A stretch of 64,000 nt of DNA from Bryobacterales bacterium. GTDB taxonomy: Bacteria; Acidobacteriota; Terriglobia; Bryobacterales; Bryobacteraceae. The position numbers were made by a program, and so were the translations under genes. Each line of letters starts with the position of its first letter. Position 1 is the stretch's first letter. Under the pieces are notes generated by a model. It did not search any database and was not told the DNA's origin. It saw nothing but the letters and a program-made list of their open reading frames with translations. The DNA is taken from NCBI GenBank assembly GCA_020847045.1, contig JADLCT010000043.1:1-64000 (forward strand), read 5' to 3'. This document shows, piece after piece, positions 46,014-54,851 of this stretch.

Positions 46014-49000
46014 ATGAAAGTCCTGCTTGCCTTCGCGGCCTGCGCCGCATTGCTGCCCGCCGCGAGCCACCAGTTATTCCGGCAACCCGCGCTCAGCGCG
46101 ACGCAGTTGGTGTTCCACTATGCCGGCGATCTCTGGTCGGCGCCGCGCGAGGGCGGACAGGCACGGCGCTTGACGGCCTCCCAGGGAGACGAGCGCGACC
46201 CCTTCTTTTCGCCCGATGGCAAGTGGATCGCCTTCACGGGCGAGTATGACGGCAACACGGACGTGTTCGTGGTGGCGGCCGAAGGCGGTGTGCCCCGCCG
46301 CGTCACTTTTCATCCTGGGCCGGACATGGCGCGCGGGTGGACGCCGGACGGCAAGCGCGTGCTGTTCCGTTCCTCGCGCAACATGCCTTCGCGCGGCACG
46401 CGGCTTTACACGGCGGCTCTCGACGGCGCCACAGATGGAGCGGCGGAAGAGCTTCCTTTCCCACTCGCCGACAGCGGCGCGCTGGCGCCCGGTGGCGGCG
46501 TGATCGCCTATGAACCCATGCCCCCGGCCTTCACCTGGTGGAAACGCTACCGTGGCGGCCGCATGTCGAAAATCTGGCTGGGTTCGCTCGCCAATTCCAC
46601 GGTCACCGAGATTCCACGCACGAAGTCGAACGACTTTAATCCGATGTGGGTCGCGGGCAAGGTCTATTTTCTTTCGGACCGGGAAGGACCGTTCACGCTC
46701 TACTCCTATGATCCGAAGTCGAAGCGGGTGGCTCGCGCCGTCGCCAATACGGGTCTGGATTGGAAGTCCGCGTCGGCCTATGGTGACACAATCGCCTATG
46801 AACAGTTCGGCGGCCTCTATCTGTTCGACACCAAGACAGGCAAGGCGAAGCAGCCGCCCATCACCTTGACCGGAGACCTGCTCGAGGTCCGCCCCAGGTT
46901 GCAGAAGATCACACGGGTGGAGGGGGCCAACATCTCGCCATCGGGCGTGCGCGCGGTGTTCCAGGCGCGGGGAGAAATCTTCACCGTGCCCCTCGAAAAA
47001 GGCGACACGCGCAACCTGACACGCACGCCGGGTGCGGCCGAACGCGATCCCTCCTGGTCGCCCGATGGCCGCTGGGTGACCTACTTTTCCGACGAGTCGG
47101 GCGAGTATGAGCTCGTGCTGCGCGAGCAGTCCGGCGCGGGGGAAACCAAACGTTTCCGGCTGGGCGAAACGCCAGGCTATTATTCGAATCCGGTCTGGTC
47201 GCCGGATTCAAAACGGCTCGCTTTCCTGGACAATGCCATGCGGCTGGCCTATCTGGAGATCGCCACGGGGCGCGTGCGCGTGGTGGATGAGGACCGCTAT
47301 GCCAGCCCGCGCGCGATGAGCCATGTGGCCTGGTCGCCCGGCGGCGGCTGGCTGGCCTACACGAAGCAGGACAAGAGTTCGCTGCGCCGCGTCTACGTCT
47401 ATTCGCTCGCCGCGGCCAAGCCGGTGGCGGTCACCGATGGTCTGAGCGACGCCTACTCGCCCGTCTTCGACCGCGACGGCAAACATCTCTATTTTCTCGC
47501 CTCGACGAATCTCGGGCTGCAAATCGGTTGGCGCGACATGTCCAGTTATGACCGTCCCGTGACGGCGTCGGCCTATGTCGTGGTGCTGCGGAAAGACCTG
47601 CCTTCACCGCTGGCGCCGGAGAGCGACGAGGAAAAGGTGGCGGGCGAAATGAAAGCCGCCGCGCCGGCGCAAGAGAGCAAGAAGGAGACCGAAGAGGTCC
47701 GGATCGACTTCGACGGCATCAGCCAGCGCATACTGGCCCTGCCCATTCCGGCGCGCGACTACCGGGCCCTGATGGCGGGCAAAACCGGCGTGCTGTTCCT
47801 GGCGGCTTCCGGCGCACCCGGCGGCGCAGGCTCGGCCATCTACAAGTTCGATCTGAAAACGCGCAAAACCGGCCGTTTCCTGGAAGGAGTGGGCGCGGCC
47901 GTGCTTTCGGCCAACGGCGAGAAGATGCTGGTGTCGCTGGGCGGCAACCGCTGGAGCATCGCCAGCGCAAGCGCGCCGCCCAAGCCCGGCGACGGAGCGT
48001 TGAAGTTGGATGGCATGGAGGCCTGGGTGGATCCGCGCGCCGAGTGGAGCCAGATGTTCCGCGAGTCCTGGCGCGTGCAGCGTGATTTCTTTTACGACCC
48101 GAACCTGCACGGCGTGGACGTGAAGGCTCTGCAGGCCCGCTATGCGCCTTTCGTCGGCAACGTGGCCAGCCGCGGCGACCTCAGCTATCTGCTGGGAGAG
48201 ATGATGGGCGAGTTCACGGCCGGCCACCTCTACATTCAGGGAGGCCAGCGTCCCGAGGTGCGCACCGTGCCGGGCGGCCTGCTGGGCTGCGACTTTTCGA
48301 TCGAAAACGGACGCTACCGCTTCGCCAAGGTCTTCAACGGCGAGAACTGGAACCCGGAGGCGCGCGCCCCGCTCACACAGCCCGGCGTGAATGTACTGGC
48401 GGGCGAGTATCTGCTGGCGGTGAATGGCGAGGAGCTGCGCGCGGCCGGCAACATCTATCAACGGCTGGAGGCAACCGCGGGCAAGCAGGTGACGCTGCGC
48501 GTGGGCCCGGATCCTTCGGGCGCCGGAGCGCGCGAGGTGACCGTGACGCCCACGCCCACGGACGCCAGGCTGCGCTACCTCGACTGGATCGAGAGCAACC
48601 GGCGCACGGTGGAGCGTCTGAGCGGCGGCAAGCTGGCCTATGTGCACCTGCCCGACACCTCGCGCGGCGGCTACACGAACTTCAACCGCTACTACTTCGC
48701 CCAGTCGGGCATGGCGGGCGCGGTGATGGACGAACGGTTCAACGCGGGCGGTTCGCAGCCGGACTACATCATCGACTACCTGCGCCGGCCCTTGAACCAC
48801 TACCGCACGACGCGGCATGGCGAGGACTACCAGGGGCCCATCGGCGGCATCTTCGGGCCCAAGGTGATGCTGATCAATGAATTCGCCGGCTCGGGCGGCG
48901 ACTCCATGCCCTGGTACTTCCGCAAGGAGGGCGCCGGCAAGCTGATCGGCAAGACGACCTGGGGCGGGCTGGTGGGCGGCGGCGGCGGCTTCCCGCCGCT

Positions 49001-49250
49001 GCTGGATGGCGGCGTGGTGACGCCTCCCAGCACAGGCTGGTGGGATCCGGATACCGGCGAATGGGTGGCCGAAAACGTCGGCATCCACCCCGACATCGAG
49101 ATCGACATGGAGCCCAAGGCCTGGCGCGCGGGCCACGACGTGCAGCTGGAGAAGGCCGTGGAGGTGCTGATGGCCGAATTGAGCAAGCCGCAACCGGCGA
49201 AGAAGCCACGGCCGCCGTTCCCGAACTATCACAAAGCGGCCGGGCGCTGA
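46014..49250 (+). CDS. Tricorn-like S41 protease with PD40 propellers and PDZ domain
   Basis: This 1078-residue protein has a signal peptide (1-20). Two propeller regions built of PD40 repeats follow (SPDGKWIAF near 66, WSPDGRWVTYF near 345, SPDSKRLAF near 395). Then come a central linker, a PDZ-like domain (~760-850) and a C-terminal S41 peptidase core (~855-1050) with INEFAGSGGDSMPW holding the probable catalytic serine. The layout matches archaeal tricorn protease and its bacterial homologues, which degrade peptides passed through the propeller gate. The signal peptide places it in the periplasm rather than the cytosol, as in other Acidobacteria and Bacteroidetes members. Confidence 0.9.
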   Translation: MKVLLAFAACAALLPAASHQLFRQPALSATQLVFHYAGDLWSAPREGGQARRLTASQGDERDPFFSPDGKWIAFTGEYDGNTDVFVVAAEGGVPRRVTFHPGPDMARGWTPDGKRVLFRSSRNMPSRGTRLYTAALDGATDGAAEELPFPLADSGALAPGGGVIAYEPMPPAFTWWKRYRGGRMSKIWLGSLANSTVTEIPRTKSNDFNPMWVAGKVYFLSDREGPFTLYSYDPKSKRVARAVANTGLDWKSASAYGDTIAYEQFGGLYLFDTKTGKAKQPPITLTGDLLEVRPRLQKITRVEGANISPSGVRAVFQARGEIFTVPLEKGDTRNLTRTPGAAERDPSWSPDGRWVTYFSDESGEYELVLREQSGAGETKRFRLGETPGYYSNPVWSPDSKRLAFLDNAMRLAYLEIATGRVRVVDEDRYASPRAMSHVAWSPGGGWLAYTKQDKSSLRRVYVYSLAAAKPVAVTDGLSDAYSPVFDRDGKHLYFLASTNLGLQIGWRDMSSYDRPVTASAYVVVLRKDLPSPLAPESDEEKVAGEMKAAAPAQESKKETEEVRIDFDGISQRILALPIPARDYRALMAGKTGVLFLAASGAPGGAGSAIYKFDLKTRKTGRFLEGVGAAVLSANGEKMLVSLGGNRWSIASASAPPKPGDGALKLDGMEAWVDPRAEWSQMFRESWRVQRDFFYDPNLHGVDVKALQARYAPFVGNVASRGDLSYLLGEMMGEFTAGHLYIQGGQRPEVRTVPGGLLGCDFSIENGRYRFAKVFNGENWNPEARAPLTQPGVNVLAGEYLLAVNGEELRAAGNIYQRLEATAGKQVTLRVGPDPSGAGAREVTVTPTPTDARLRYLDWIESNRRTVERLSGGKLAYVHLPDTSRGGYTNFNRYYFAQSGMAGAVMDERFNAGGSQPDYIIDYLRRPLNHYRTTRHGEDYQGPIGGIFGPKVMLINEFAGSGGDSMPWYFRKEGAGKLIGKTTWGGLVGGGGGFPPLLDGGVVTPPSTGWWDPDTGEWVAENVGIHPDIEIDMEPKAWRAGHDVQLEKAVEVLMAELSKPQPAKKPRPPFPNYHKAAGR

Positions 49251-49283
49251 CGGCCGGCCGGACCGTTGGGCGGGCGGCCCGGT

Positions 49284-50282
49284 CTATTTGGCAAAGTAGG
49301 CTTCGTCGAGCGTAACCGGGTTCTTGCGCCGCAGCTCTTCGAGGAACTTGCCGCGCAGCTCCGGCCCGCTCTTTTCCTTAATTTCAGTCTTTACCTCTTC
49401 GTAGGAGCGCTCTTTGTATTCGAGCGCCTGAATGATGTGGTAGCCGAACTGCGTCTTCACCGGCTCGCTGATCTGGTTCACTTGCAGCGCAAAGGCGGCC
49501 TGCTCGAACGGGGCCACCATCTGGCCCGCGGAGAAGAAGCCGAGATCGCCGCCGCGCGAGCCGGAGCCGGTGTCGTCGGACTCGGCCTTGGCGATGGCTT
49601 CGAAATCACCCTTATCGAGGAGCCGCTTGCGGATCTCCTGCGCCTTGGCGAAGGCTTCTGGATCGGTCAATTCCTTTTGCCCCTCGCGCAGGGGCACGGC
49701 CGAGCCGGGAACGCGAATCAGAATGTGCCGGGCGTGGAGCTGCCGGTAGATGGACTTGTTGCGGTCATAGAAACCGCGAATAACAGACTCGTCCGAGGCC
49801 GCCTTCTTCATCTCGGCGTTCAGATAGCTGTTGGCGAGCGCCTGATCGGCCTGGAAAGCCAGTTGCGCGTGCACCTTCGGATCCTGATCGTATTTCACCG
49901 AACGCGCCTCGGCGGCCACCTGCATGACGTCGAGCAACTGGTTCACAAGGTTCCTGCGCGCCGGGCCGACGGTCATCGCCTGCAAATGCTCGGGCAGCCC
50001 GGCGATGAAGGTTTCAAACTGCGACTTGGTGATCCGCAACTCACCGGCCGAAGCCACCACGGGATCGCCCGGGGCTGGTGGGGCCGGGGCGGGCTTGGCT
50101 TTGGGGGCGGCCGCCTTCTTGGCCGCTGGTGGCGTGGTCCGTGCGGCCGGTTTGGCTGCGGCTTTGGCCGGTGCTTTGGCAGAGGCTTTGGTGGGCGCCG
50201 CGGGCGGCGCCGCCGGTCTTTGGGCCAGCAGGGCGGCCGCGCACACACTGGTCATCAACAAAGGGCGAAAGGGGAAACGCAT
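49284..50282 (-). CDS. Exported parvulin-type peptidylprolyl isomerase (SurA/PpiC-like)
   Basis: This 332-residue protein has a signal peptide (1-20), a ~45-residue linker made almost only of Ala, Lys and Pro (residues ~22-72), a helical SurA-N-like region (~80-170) and a parvulin domain (~180-290). The parvulin motifs are ARHILIRV, GDLGFFSAGQMV, FEQAAFAL and TQFGYHIIQ. It should assist folding of periplasmic or outer-membrane proteins, which this window encodes in number. The AKP-rich linker may bind cell-wall or membrane anions. A TACACT hexamer lies 12 bases before the ATG. Confidence 0.9.
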   Translation of the reverse strand: MRFPFRPLLMTSVCAAALLAQRPAAPPAAPTKASAKAPAKAAAKPAARTTPPAAKKAAAPKAKPAPAPPAPGDPVVASAGELRITKSQFETFIAGLPEHLQAMTVGPARRNLVNQLLDVMQVAAEARSVKYDQDPKVHAQLAFQADQALANSYLNAEMKKAASDESVIRGFYDRNKSIYRQLHARHILIRVPGSAVPLREGQKELTDPEAFAKAQEIRKRLLDKGDFEAIAKAESDDTGSGSRGGDLGFFSAGQMVAPFEQAAFALQVNQISEPVKTQFGYHIIQALEYKERSYEEVKTEIKEKSGPELRGKFLEELRRKNPVTLDEAYFAK

Positions 50283-50294
50283 GATTCTCTCCCC

Positions 50295-50300
50295 AGTGTA
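50295..50300 (-). promoter_or_regulatory. -10-like TACACT for the parvulin gene
   Basis: TACACT on the minus strand (preceded by GC) ends 12 bases before the ATG at 50282. A GGGGAGAG sits between them. Confidence 0.4.
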
Positions 50301-50351
50301 GCGTGGCGGGCCGCGAGGCCATGGGCGCGCGGGCGAACCGCCTGAAGCGGG

Positions 50352-50711
50352 CTACGATGCCGCGTGCAACGGCGGTTCGTGCCGGTCCAGGAGGGCGTGC
50401 AACAGGTGCAGCGCTCCGGGCAGTGCGATGACGCCGGCCACGCGCCAGTCCGACAGTCCCGTCAGCAGGCAGAACAATCCCAGTGCGATCAGCGACGTCG
50501 CGGCAGCGCCGAGTTCGTGGCGCAGGCCGTACACGGGAGCGCAGCACGCCACGGTGATGAGCAGGATTCCGAACCACTCGCGCACGCCCGACGGAGCCCC
50601 GGCGTGCGGGGCCAGAATCTCGCCCATCACGAACAAGAGAAAGATGCCAGCCACGCTAAAAGAACCCCAATCGGCGAGCCTGCCGAGAACACGAACGGCT
50701 GTACGGTGCAT
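50352..50711 (-). CDS. Small four-helix membrane protein, unknown function
   Basis: This 119-residue protein has four hydrophobic helices (about residues 15-32, 44-62, 68-86 and 90-108) and a histidine-containing short tail. I do not recognise a family function. A strong AGGAGG ribosome site lies 5 bases before the ATG at 50711, unlike many neighbours that seem leaderless. It lies between the parvulin and the beta-lactamase-like gene with gaps of about 70 bases on each side. Confidence 0.7.
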   Translation of the reverse strand: MHRTAVRVLGRLADWGSFSVAGIFLLFVMGEILAPHAGAPSGVREWFGILLITVACCAPVYGLRHELGAAATSLIALGLFCLLTGLSDWRVAGVIALPGALHLLHALLDRHEPPLHAAS

Positions 50712-50779
50712 GAACGCCTCCTGCTTCCATTCCGCCTCTCCAGGCGGCCGGTGTCAAGGGTGGCGGGCGGGGGCGTGTG

Positions 50780-51685
50780 CTATTCCCCGGCCTGCGCCGG
50801 GCGCGCCTGCGAATAGCCCCGGCGCGGAATCAGCCTGTCCATCTCGACAATCAGCCTGGGCAGCGCCTCGCCGCCCTTGGGGTCCTTCATCAACGCCACG
50901 GCGATGTAGCGTTTGCCGTCGGCCTCCACCAGCGCGGCGTCGCAATGGGAATCCTTCCATGTGCCCGATTTGCGGTAGATCTCGCGGTAGCCGGGCAGCC
51001 GCTCCAACCCCTTGACGAACTTGTGGTGGATGCCCGGATTGGACATCAACGTCTTCATTTCGGCGCTGTACTGCGCGCTGACCAGTTCGCCGCGGTCCAG
51101 CATCAGGAAAAATCGCGCCACCTGGAGTGCCGTCGCCCCATGCGAGAGGTTGTGCAACGGGTCGCGCTTCCAGTGGTCGTTCGGACCGCCATAGGCTTTC
51201 CCGATCCACAGTCCGCCGTTCACCTCCGGGTCATAGAGCTTATAGCGCGACGAGGTGAGGGTGCGGGCAATGAAGTCGAAACCGATGGCGTGCACGGCGC
51301 GCGAGGCGTCGGTGTTGGAAGAAAACCGCACCATCCGGGCGAGCATGTCGCGCACCTGTGGCGTATAGGAGAGCAATCCTTCGCGAATGGCCTCAAACCC
51401 GGCCAGAAGGATAGCTATTTTGGGCAGCGACGCCGCGTATAACATATCGGAGTCGTTCAGCCCGGCGTAACGCGGCCGCGACTGGTCGGTTACGTCGATC
51501 AGCGCCAGGCCCAGGCGGTGCTCGGCCAGAGGCTTTTCCAAACCGAGGCGCAGAACGGCGTCACGGAGCGAGCGCTGCAACTGCTGATCGGTTCGGGGAA
51601 GTTCGGGTCCTTCGGCCTGCATCCGGGGGAGTGTGATGGAAAGCAGAAGGGCCAGTGCGATGCGTTGTGACATTCTCATCGGCAA
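50780..51685 (-). CDS. Exported serine hydrolase, class A beta-lactamase fold
   Basis: This 301-residue protein has a signal peptide and the active-site elements of the penicillin-binding/beta-lactamase fold: S-x-x-K in ASLPKIAIL near residue 86, an SDN-like SSNTD near 122 and KSG in RKSGTWKD near 240. It resembles class A-like serine hydrolases. Beta-lactam resistance is not implied, because the omega-loop ExxLN signature is not evident. The start is either TTG 51685 (7 bases after a perfect TATAAT) or ATG 51679. It diverges from phoD with a 20-base gap. Confidence 0.8.
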   Translation of the reverse strand: MPMRMSQRIALALLLSITLPRMQAEGPELPRTDQQLQRSLRDAVLRLGLEKPLAEHRLGLALIDVTDQSRPRYAGLNDSDMLYAASLPKIAILLAGFEAIREGLLSYTPQVRDMLARMVRFSSNTDASRAVHAIGFDFIARTLTSSRYKLYDPEVNGGLWIGKAYGGPNDHWKRDPLHNLSHGATALQVARFFLMLDRGELVSAQYSAEMKTLMSNPGIHHKFVKGLERLPGYREIYRKSGTWKDSHCDAALVEADGKRYIAVALMKDPKGGEALPRLIVEMDRLIPRRGYSQARPAQAGE

Positions 51686-51691
51686 TTTCCT

Positions 51692-51697
51692 TATTAT
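51692..51697 (+). promoter_or_regulatory. -10-like TATTAT for phoD
   Basis: TATTAT ends 8 bases before the ATG at 51706, the same spacing as TATTAT before the esterase gene at 3250. It overlaps the opposing TATAAT by five bases. Confidence 0.5.
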
Positions 51698-51698
51698 A
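51693..51698 (-). promoter_or_regulatory. Consensus -10 TATAAT for the beta-lactamase-like gene
   Basis: A perfect TATAAT on the minus strand ends 7 bases before the TTG at 51685 and 13 bases before the ATG at 51679. Confidence 0.55.
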
Positions 51699-51705
51699 GC
51701 GGGAG

Positions 51706-53262
51706 ATGGATGGCTTGCACGGACGGTCTATGACAAGACGGAGAGCGCTACGGAATTTGGTAGCGGCGGGGCCGGCCACGGCTGTCCTCGGCGCGCCCGC
51801 CGTGGTGACCGCGGAAAGCCTGCGCCCGGCCATGCCCTGCGGGGTGATGGTGGGGGATCCGGTCTCGGGAGAGGTGTCGAATTCTGTCGTACTGTGGAGC
51901 CGGACAGACCGGCCGGCGGCGATGGAGGTTGAGTACGCGCGGCGGCCCGATTTCCAGGGAGCCATCCGGCTGAACGGGCCCATGGCCCGGCCGGAGCAGG
52001 GCTACACGGTCCGCCTGGAGTTGACGGGACTGGGGCCGGGCGCCGACTACTTCTATCGCGTCCGGTTCGCCCGCGGCGCGGCGCGCAGCGAACCTTTCAC
52101 AGGGCGGTTCCGGACGCCGGGCGGCATGGTGGAGGCCCGCCCGCGCGGGGTGCGCCTGCTGTGGAGCGGCGACACCTGCGGGCAGGGCTACGGCATCAAC
52201 CCGGACTGGGGCGGCATGCGGATCTACGAAGCCATGCGGCAGCGGCAGCCCGACTTTTTCATCCACTCGGGCGATACGATTTATGCCGACAACCCGGTTC
52301 CCCGCGAAATCCAGTTGCCCGGCGGCCAGGTGTGGCGCAACGTTGTGACCGAGGCCAAGAGCCGCGCGGCGCGCAGCGTGGAGGATTTCCGCGGCGCCTA
52401 CGATTACAACTTCCTGGACGCCAACTTGCGGCGGTTTCACGCCGAGGTGCCGCAGGTGTGGCAATGGGACGACCACGAGTTCCGCAACAACTGGTCGCCA
52501 GGCAGCTTTTCGGAGGGCGCGGCGGCGGGCAGCGCGGCGGCGCGGCAGGCTTTTTGCGAGTATGCGCCGATGCGCGTGCGTCCGGGCGTGCGGCGGATTT
52601 TTCGCAAGATCAGCTACGGCCCGTTGGTGGACGTATTCGTGATCGACATGCGCAGCTATCGTGCGGCCAACACATATAACCGGCAGACGGCGGAGGGTCC
52701 GGAGACGGTGTTTTTGGGCTCGGAGCAGATGCGGTGGCTGGAACACGTGGTGCCCGCCTCGCGGGCGCGCTGGAAGGTGATCGCCTCGGACATGCCGCTT
52801 GGTCTGCTGGTGGGCGATGGGAAGGATGAGCAGGGGCGGGCGCGATGGGAGGCCGTGGCCAATGGCGATGGCCCGGCGCTGGGGCGCGAGTTGGAGGTGG
52901 CCCGCCTGCTGGCCGCCTGGAAAAAGGCGCGCGTGAGCAATGCCGTCTGGCTGACCGCCGACGTGCACTACACGGCGGCGCATTATTATTCGCCCGAACG
53001 CGCCCGTTTCACCGGGTTCGATCCGTTCTGGGAGTTCGTCAGCGGACCCTTGAATGCCGGAACCTTTGGCCCGGGGGCGCTCGACGGTACCTTCGGGCCG
53101 GAGGTGGTGTTCGCCAAGGCGCCGCCGAAGGGGCAATCAAACCTTCCGCCCAGCGCGGGCTACCAGTTCTTCGGTGAACTGGAGGCCGGCGGCGCGGGCG
53201 GTTTGAAGGTAATCCTGCGCGACCTGACCGGCGCCTCGCTGTGGGAACGCGAACTGGGCTAG
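51706..53262 (+). CDS. phoD: Alkaline phosphatase D family protein (PhoD)
   Basis: This 518-residue secreted phosphodiesterase/phosphomonoesterase has a twin-arginine signal (MTRRRALRNLVAAG). An N-terminal beta-sandwich (~40-145) precedes a metallophosphatase domain with SGDTCGQGYG near 157, HSGDTIYADN near 187, WDDHEFRNNW near 255 and ADVHYTAAHYY near 420. These are the Ca/Fe ligands of PhoD. It releases phosphate from organic esters outside the cytoplasm. ATG 51706 is chosen by the TATTAT spacing; ATG 51730, directly at the Tat motif, is an alternative. No Pho box was recognised. Confidence 0.9.
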   Translation: MDGLHGRSMTRRRALRNLVAAGPATAVLGAPAVVTAESLRPAMPCGVMVGDPVSGEVSNSVVLWSRTDRPAAMEVEYARRPDFQGAIRLNGPMARPEQGYTVRLELTGLGPGADYFYRVRFARGAARSEPFTGRFRTPGGMVEARPRGVRLLWSGDTCGQGYGINPDWGGMRIYEAMRQRQPDFFIHSGDTIYADNPVPREIQLPGGQVWRNVVTEAKSRAARSVEDFRGAYDYNFLDANLRRFHAEVPQVWQWDDHEFRNNWSPGSFSEGAAAGSAAARQAFCEYAPMRVRPGVRRIFRKISYGPLVDVFVIDMRSYRAANTYNRQTAEGPETVFLGSEQMRWLEHVVPASRARWKVIASDMPLGLLVGDGKDEQGRARWEAVANGDGPALGRELEVARLLAAWKKARVSNAVWLTADVHYTAAHYYSPERARFTGFDPFWEFVSGPLNAGTFGPGALDGTFGPEVVFAKAPPKGQSNLPPSAGYQFFGELEAGGAGGLKVILRDLTGASLWERELG

Positions 53263-53285
53263 CGCGGGTTGAGCGTCAGGGAGAG

Positions 53286-53834
53286 TCAGCGTTCCACGCC
53301 CGGCTTCAGCACGGCGATGTAGGGCAAATTGCGGTAGCGCTGTTTGTGGTCGAGGCCGCAGCCGACAACGAAGTGATCGGGAATTTCAAAACAGCGAAAC
53401 TCGATGGGCAGCGGAACCAGCCGGCGTGACGTGCGATCAAGCATCGTGCAGATGCCCAGCGAATTGGGCGCGCGCCCGGCCAGCGTCTGCAGAAGATAGC
53501 GCGCCGTGAGTCCCGAATCGACGATGTCCTCCACCAGCAGTACGTCCTCGCCCTCGATGGGTTCGTCGAGATCCTTGGCGATGCGAACCAGGCCGTGCGC
53601 GCCGTGCGCCGCCGAGAAGCTGGAGATGGCCAGGAAGTCGATCTTCACGGGAATGGTCAACGCCCGCGTGAGCGCGGTGAGGAAGTAGACCGAGCCCTTC
53701 AGCACGCCGATCATCTTCAAATCGCGGCCGCTGTAGCGCTCGTCGATGGCTGCGGCGGTTTCGCGGATGCGCGCATGCACCTGGTCCTCGGTGAACAGCA
53801 CCCGTTCCACGGGCGGCGTGGCGGGAGTGCTCAC
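53286..53834 (-). CDS. hpt: Hypoxanthine phosphoribosyltransferase
   Basis: This 182-residue cytoplasmic purine-salvage enzyme transfers ribose-5-phosphate from PRPP to hypoxanthine or guanine. The PRPP-binding motif LLVEDIVDSGLTARYLL is near residue 102, GVLKGSVYFLTAL near 43 and the base-binding C-terminal YRNLPYIAVL near 168. The start is GTG at 53834, overlapping the stop of the upstream kinase-like gene by 4 bases (GTGA). The frame continues upstream, but homology begins after this GTG. Length is normal for the family. Confidence 0.95.
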   Translation of the reverse strand: MSTPATPPVERVLFTEDQVHARIRETAAAIDERYSGRDLKMIGVLKGSVYFLTALTRALTIPVKIDFLAISSFSAAHGAHGLVRIAKDLDEPIEGEDVLLVEDIVDSGLTARYLLQTLAGRAPNSLGICTMLDRTSRRLVPLPIEFRCFEIPDHFVVGCGLDHKQRYRNLPYIAVLKPGVER

Positions 53835-54784
53835 GCCGACAGCACCTGTTCGCTCAGCCCATGCTTGAAGACGAGATTCTGGAAATCCTTCTGGTAGAAG
53901 ACCTGGATGTTGATGCCGGGGTAGAGGCTGCGCAGGCGTTTCACCTTGCGGTTCTTGCGCGTGACATGAGCCTGCTTCATGGTGGTGAGCTCGACGTAGA
54001 GATCCAGCTCCGGCAGGTAGAAGTCCGGCGTGAAGAACTCGGTGGGTTTGCCCGCCTTGTCCCATTCGACGGCGAAGCTTTTGGGTTCGTACTCCCAGGC
54101 GATGCGGTAGAAGTCGAGCAGGTTGGCGAACACCTGCTCGCTGCGATGGGCGAAGGGGCGTGAGACCAGCGCCGCCTTGCCTGCCGGCGTAAGGCCGTGG
54201 CGCGAGAACTGCAACCGCATTTCGAACTGCAGCTCAGCCTCGCGCTCCGGCGGCAGCAGGCCGTGCCGGAGAAGGCCCTGCGCGTAGGCGGCGCCTTCGA
54301 TCAGGTCGACGATCTGATCGGGCTCGAGCGTTTCGGCGTTGGCGATCAGGTCGTAGCGGTCCGGCGGGAGGGTGGCGCGGCCGAAGCAGCGTTTGAGGGT
54401 CTGTTCCCGCTGGCCTTCCAGTTGCGCAAGCAGGGCGCGCGCGGCTTCACGCTCCAGGTGGTCGTCGAGCATGAGATTGCCGAGGCGGAAGCGTTCGGCG
54501 GCCACAACGCAGACGCGCAGCGAGGCCGGGAAGCGCGGGACAATCTGTTCGACGCCGGGTGAGGCCACGCAGAGATGGTGCCGGCGGGCGAGTTGCGCCA
54601 GCAGGTAGGTGAGGGCGTGTGGCAGGGCCTTGGCCGGGATGGCGGCTTCCGAGCCGAACTCATCGTTCAGAAGCTGGCGCAGCTTGGCTTCGGTGATCAA
54701 CTCCAGTTGGAGCCGTTGCGCGGTGAGCCGCGCAAGCTGGTCCACGCGGCAACCGGGCTGGCCGGCAATTGCGATGACCGCCAT
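53831..54784 (-). CDS. Cytidylate-kinase-like domain fused to a possible PD-(D/E)XK nuclease-like domain
   Basis: This 317-residue protein begins IAIAGQPGCRVDQLARLTAQ, similar to the P-loop start of cytidylate-kinase-like proteins, but with no canonical GK(S/T). The following ~190 residues are helical, with R/D-containing kinase-lid-like segments. The C-terminal ~75 residues contain FTPDFYLPELDLYVELTTMK, spacing like the D-x(n)-E-x-K core of PD-(D/E)XK nucleases with Thr before the Lys region, followed by a basic helix. Activity is unknown. It is coupled to hpt through a GTGA overlap, suggesting a role in nucleotide metabolism. A TATCAT lies 9 bases before the ATG. Confidence 0.6.
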   Translation of the reverse strand: MAVIAIAGQPGCRVDQLARLTAQRLQLELITEAKLRQLLNDEFGSEAAIPAKALPHALTYLLAQLARRHHLCVASPGVEQIVPRFPASLRVCVVAAERFRLGNLMLDDHLEREAARALLAQLEGQREQTLKRCFGRATLPPDRYDLIANAETLEPDQIVDLIEGAAYAQGLLRHGLLPPEREAELQFEMRLQFSRHGLTPAGKAALVSRPFAHRSEQVFANLLDFYRIAWEYEPKSFAVEWDKAGKPTEFFTPDFYLPELDLYVELTTMKQAHVTRKNRKVKRLRSLYPGINIQVFYQKDFQNLVFKHGLSEQVLSA

Positions 54785-54793
54785 TCATTGTTG

Positions 54794-54799
54794 ATGATA
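54794..54799 (-). promoter_or_regulatory. -10-like TATCAT for the kinase-like/hpt operon
   Basis: TATCAT on the minus strand ends 9 bases before the ATG at 54784, with no ribosome site between. Confidence 0.45.
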
Positions 54800-54851
54800 G
54801 CGTGCGGGGGGCGCTGGGTGAAGCGCGCAAGGCGTGTCATGCTGAAGGATC

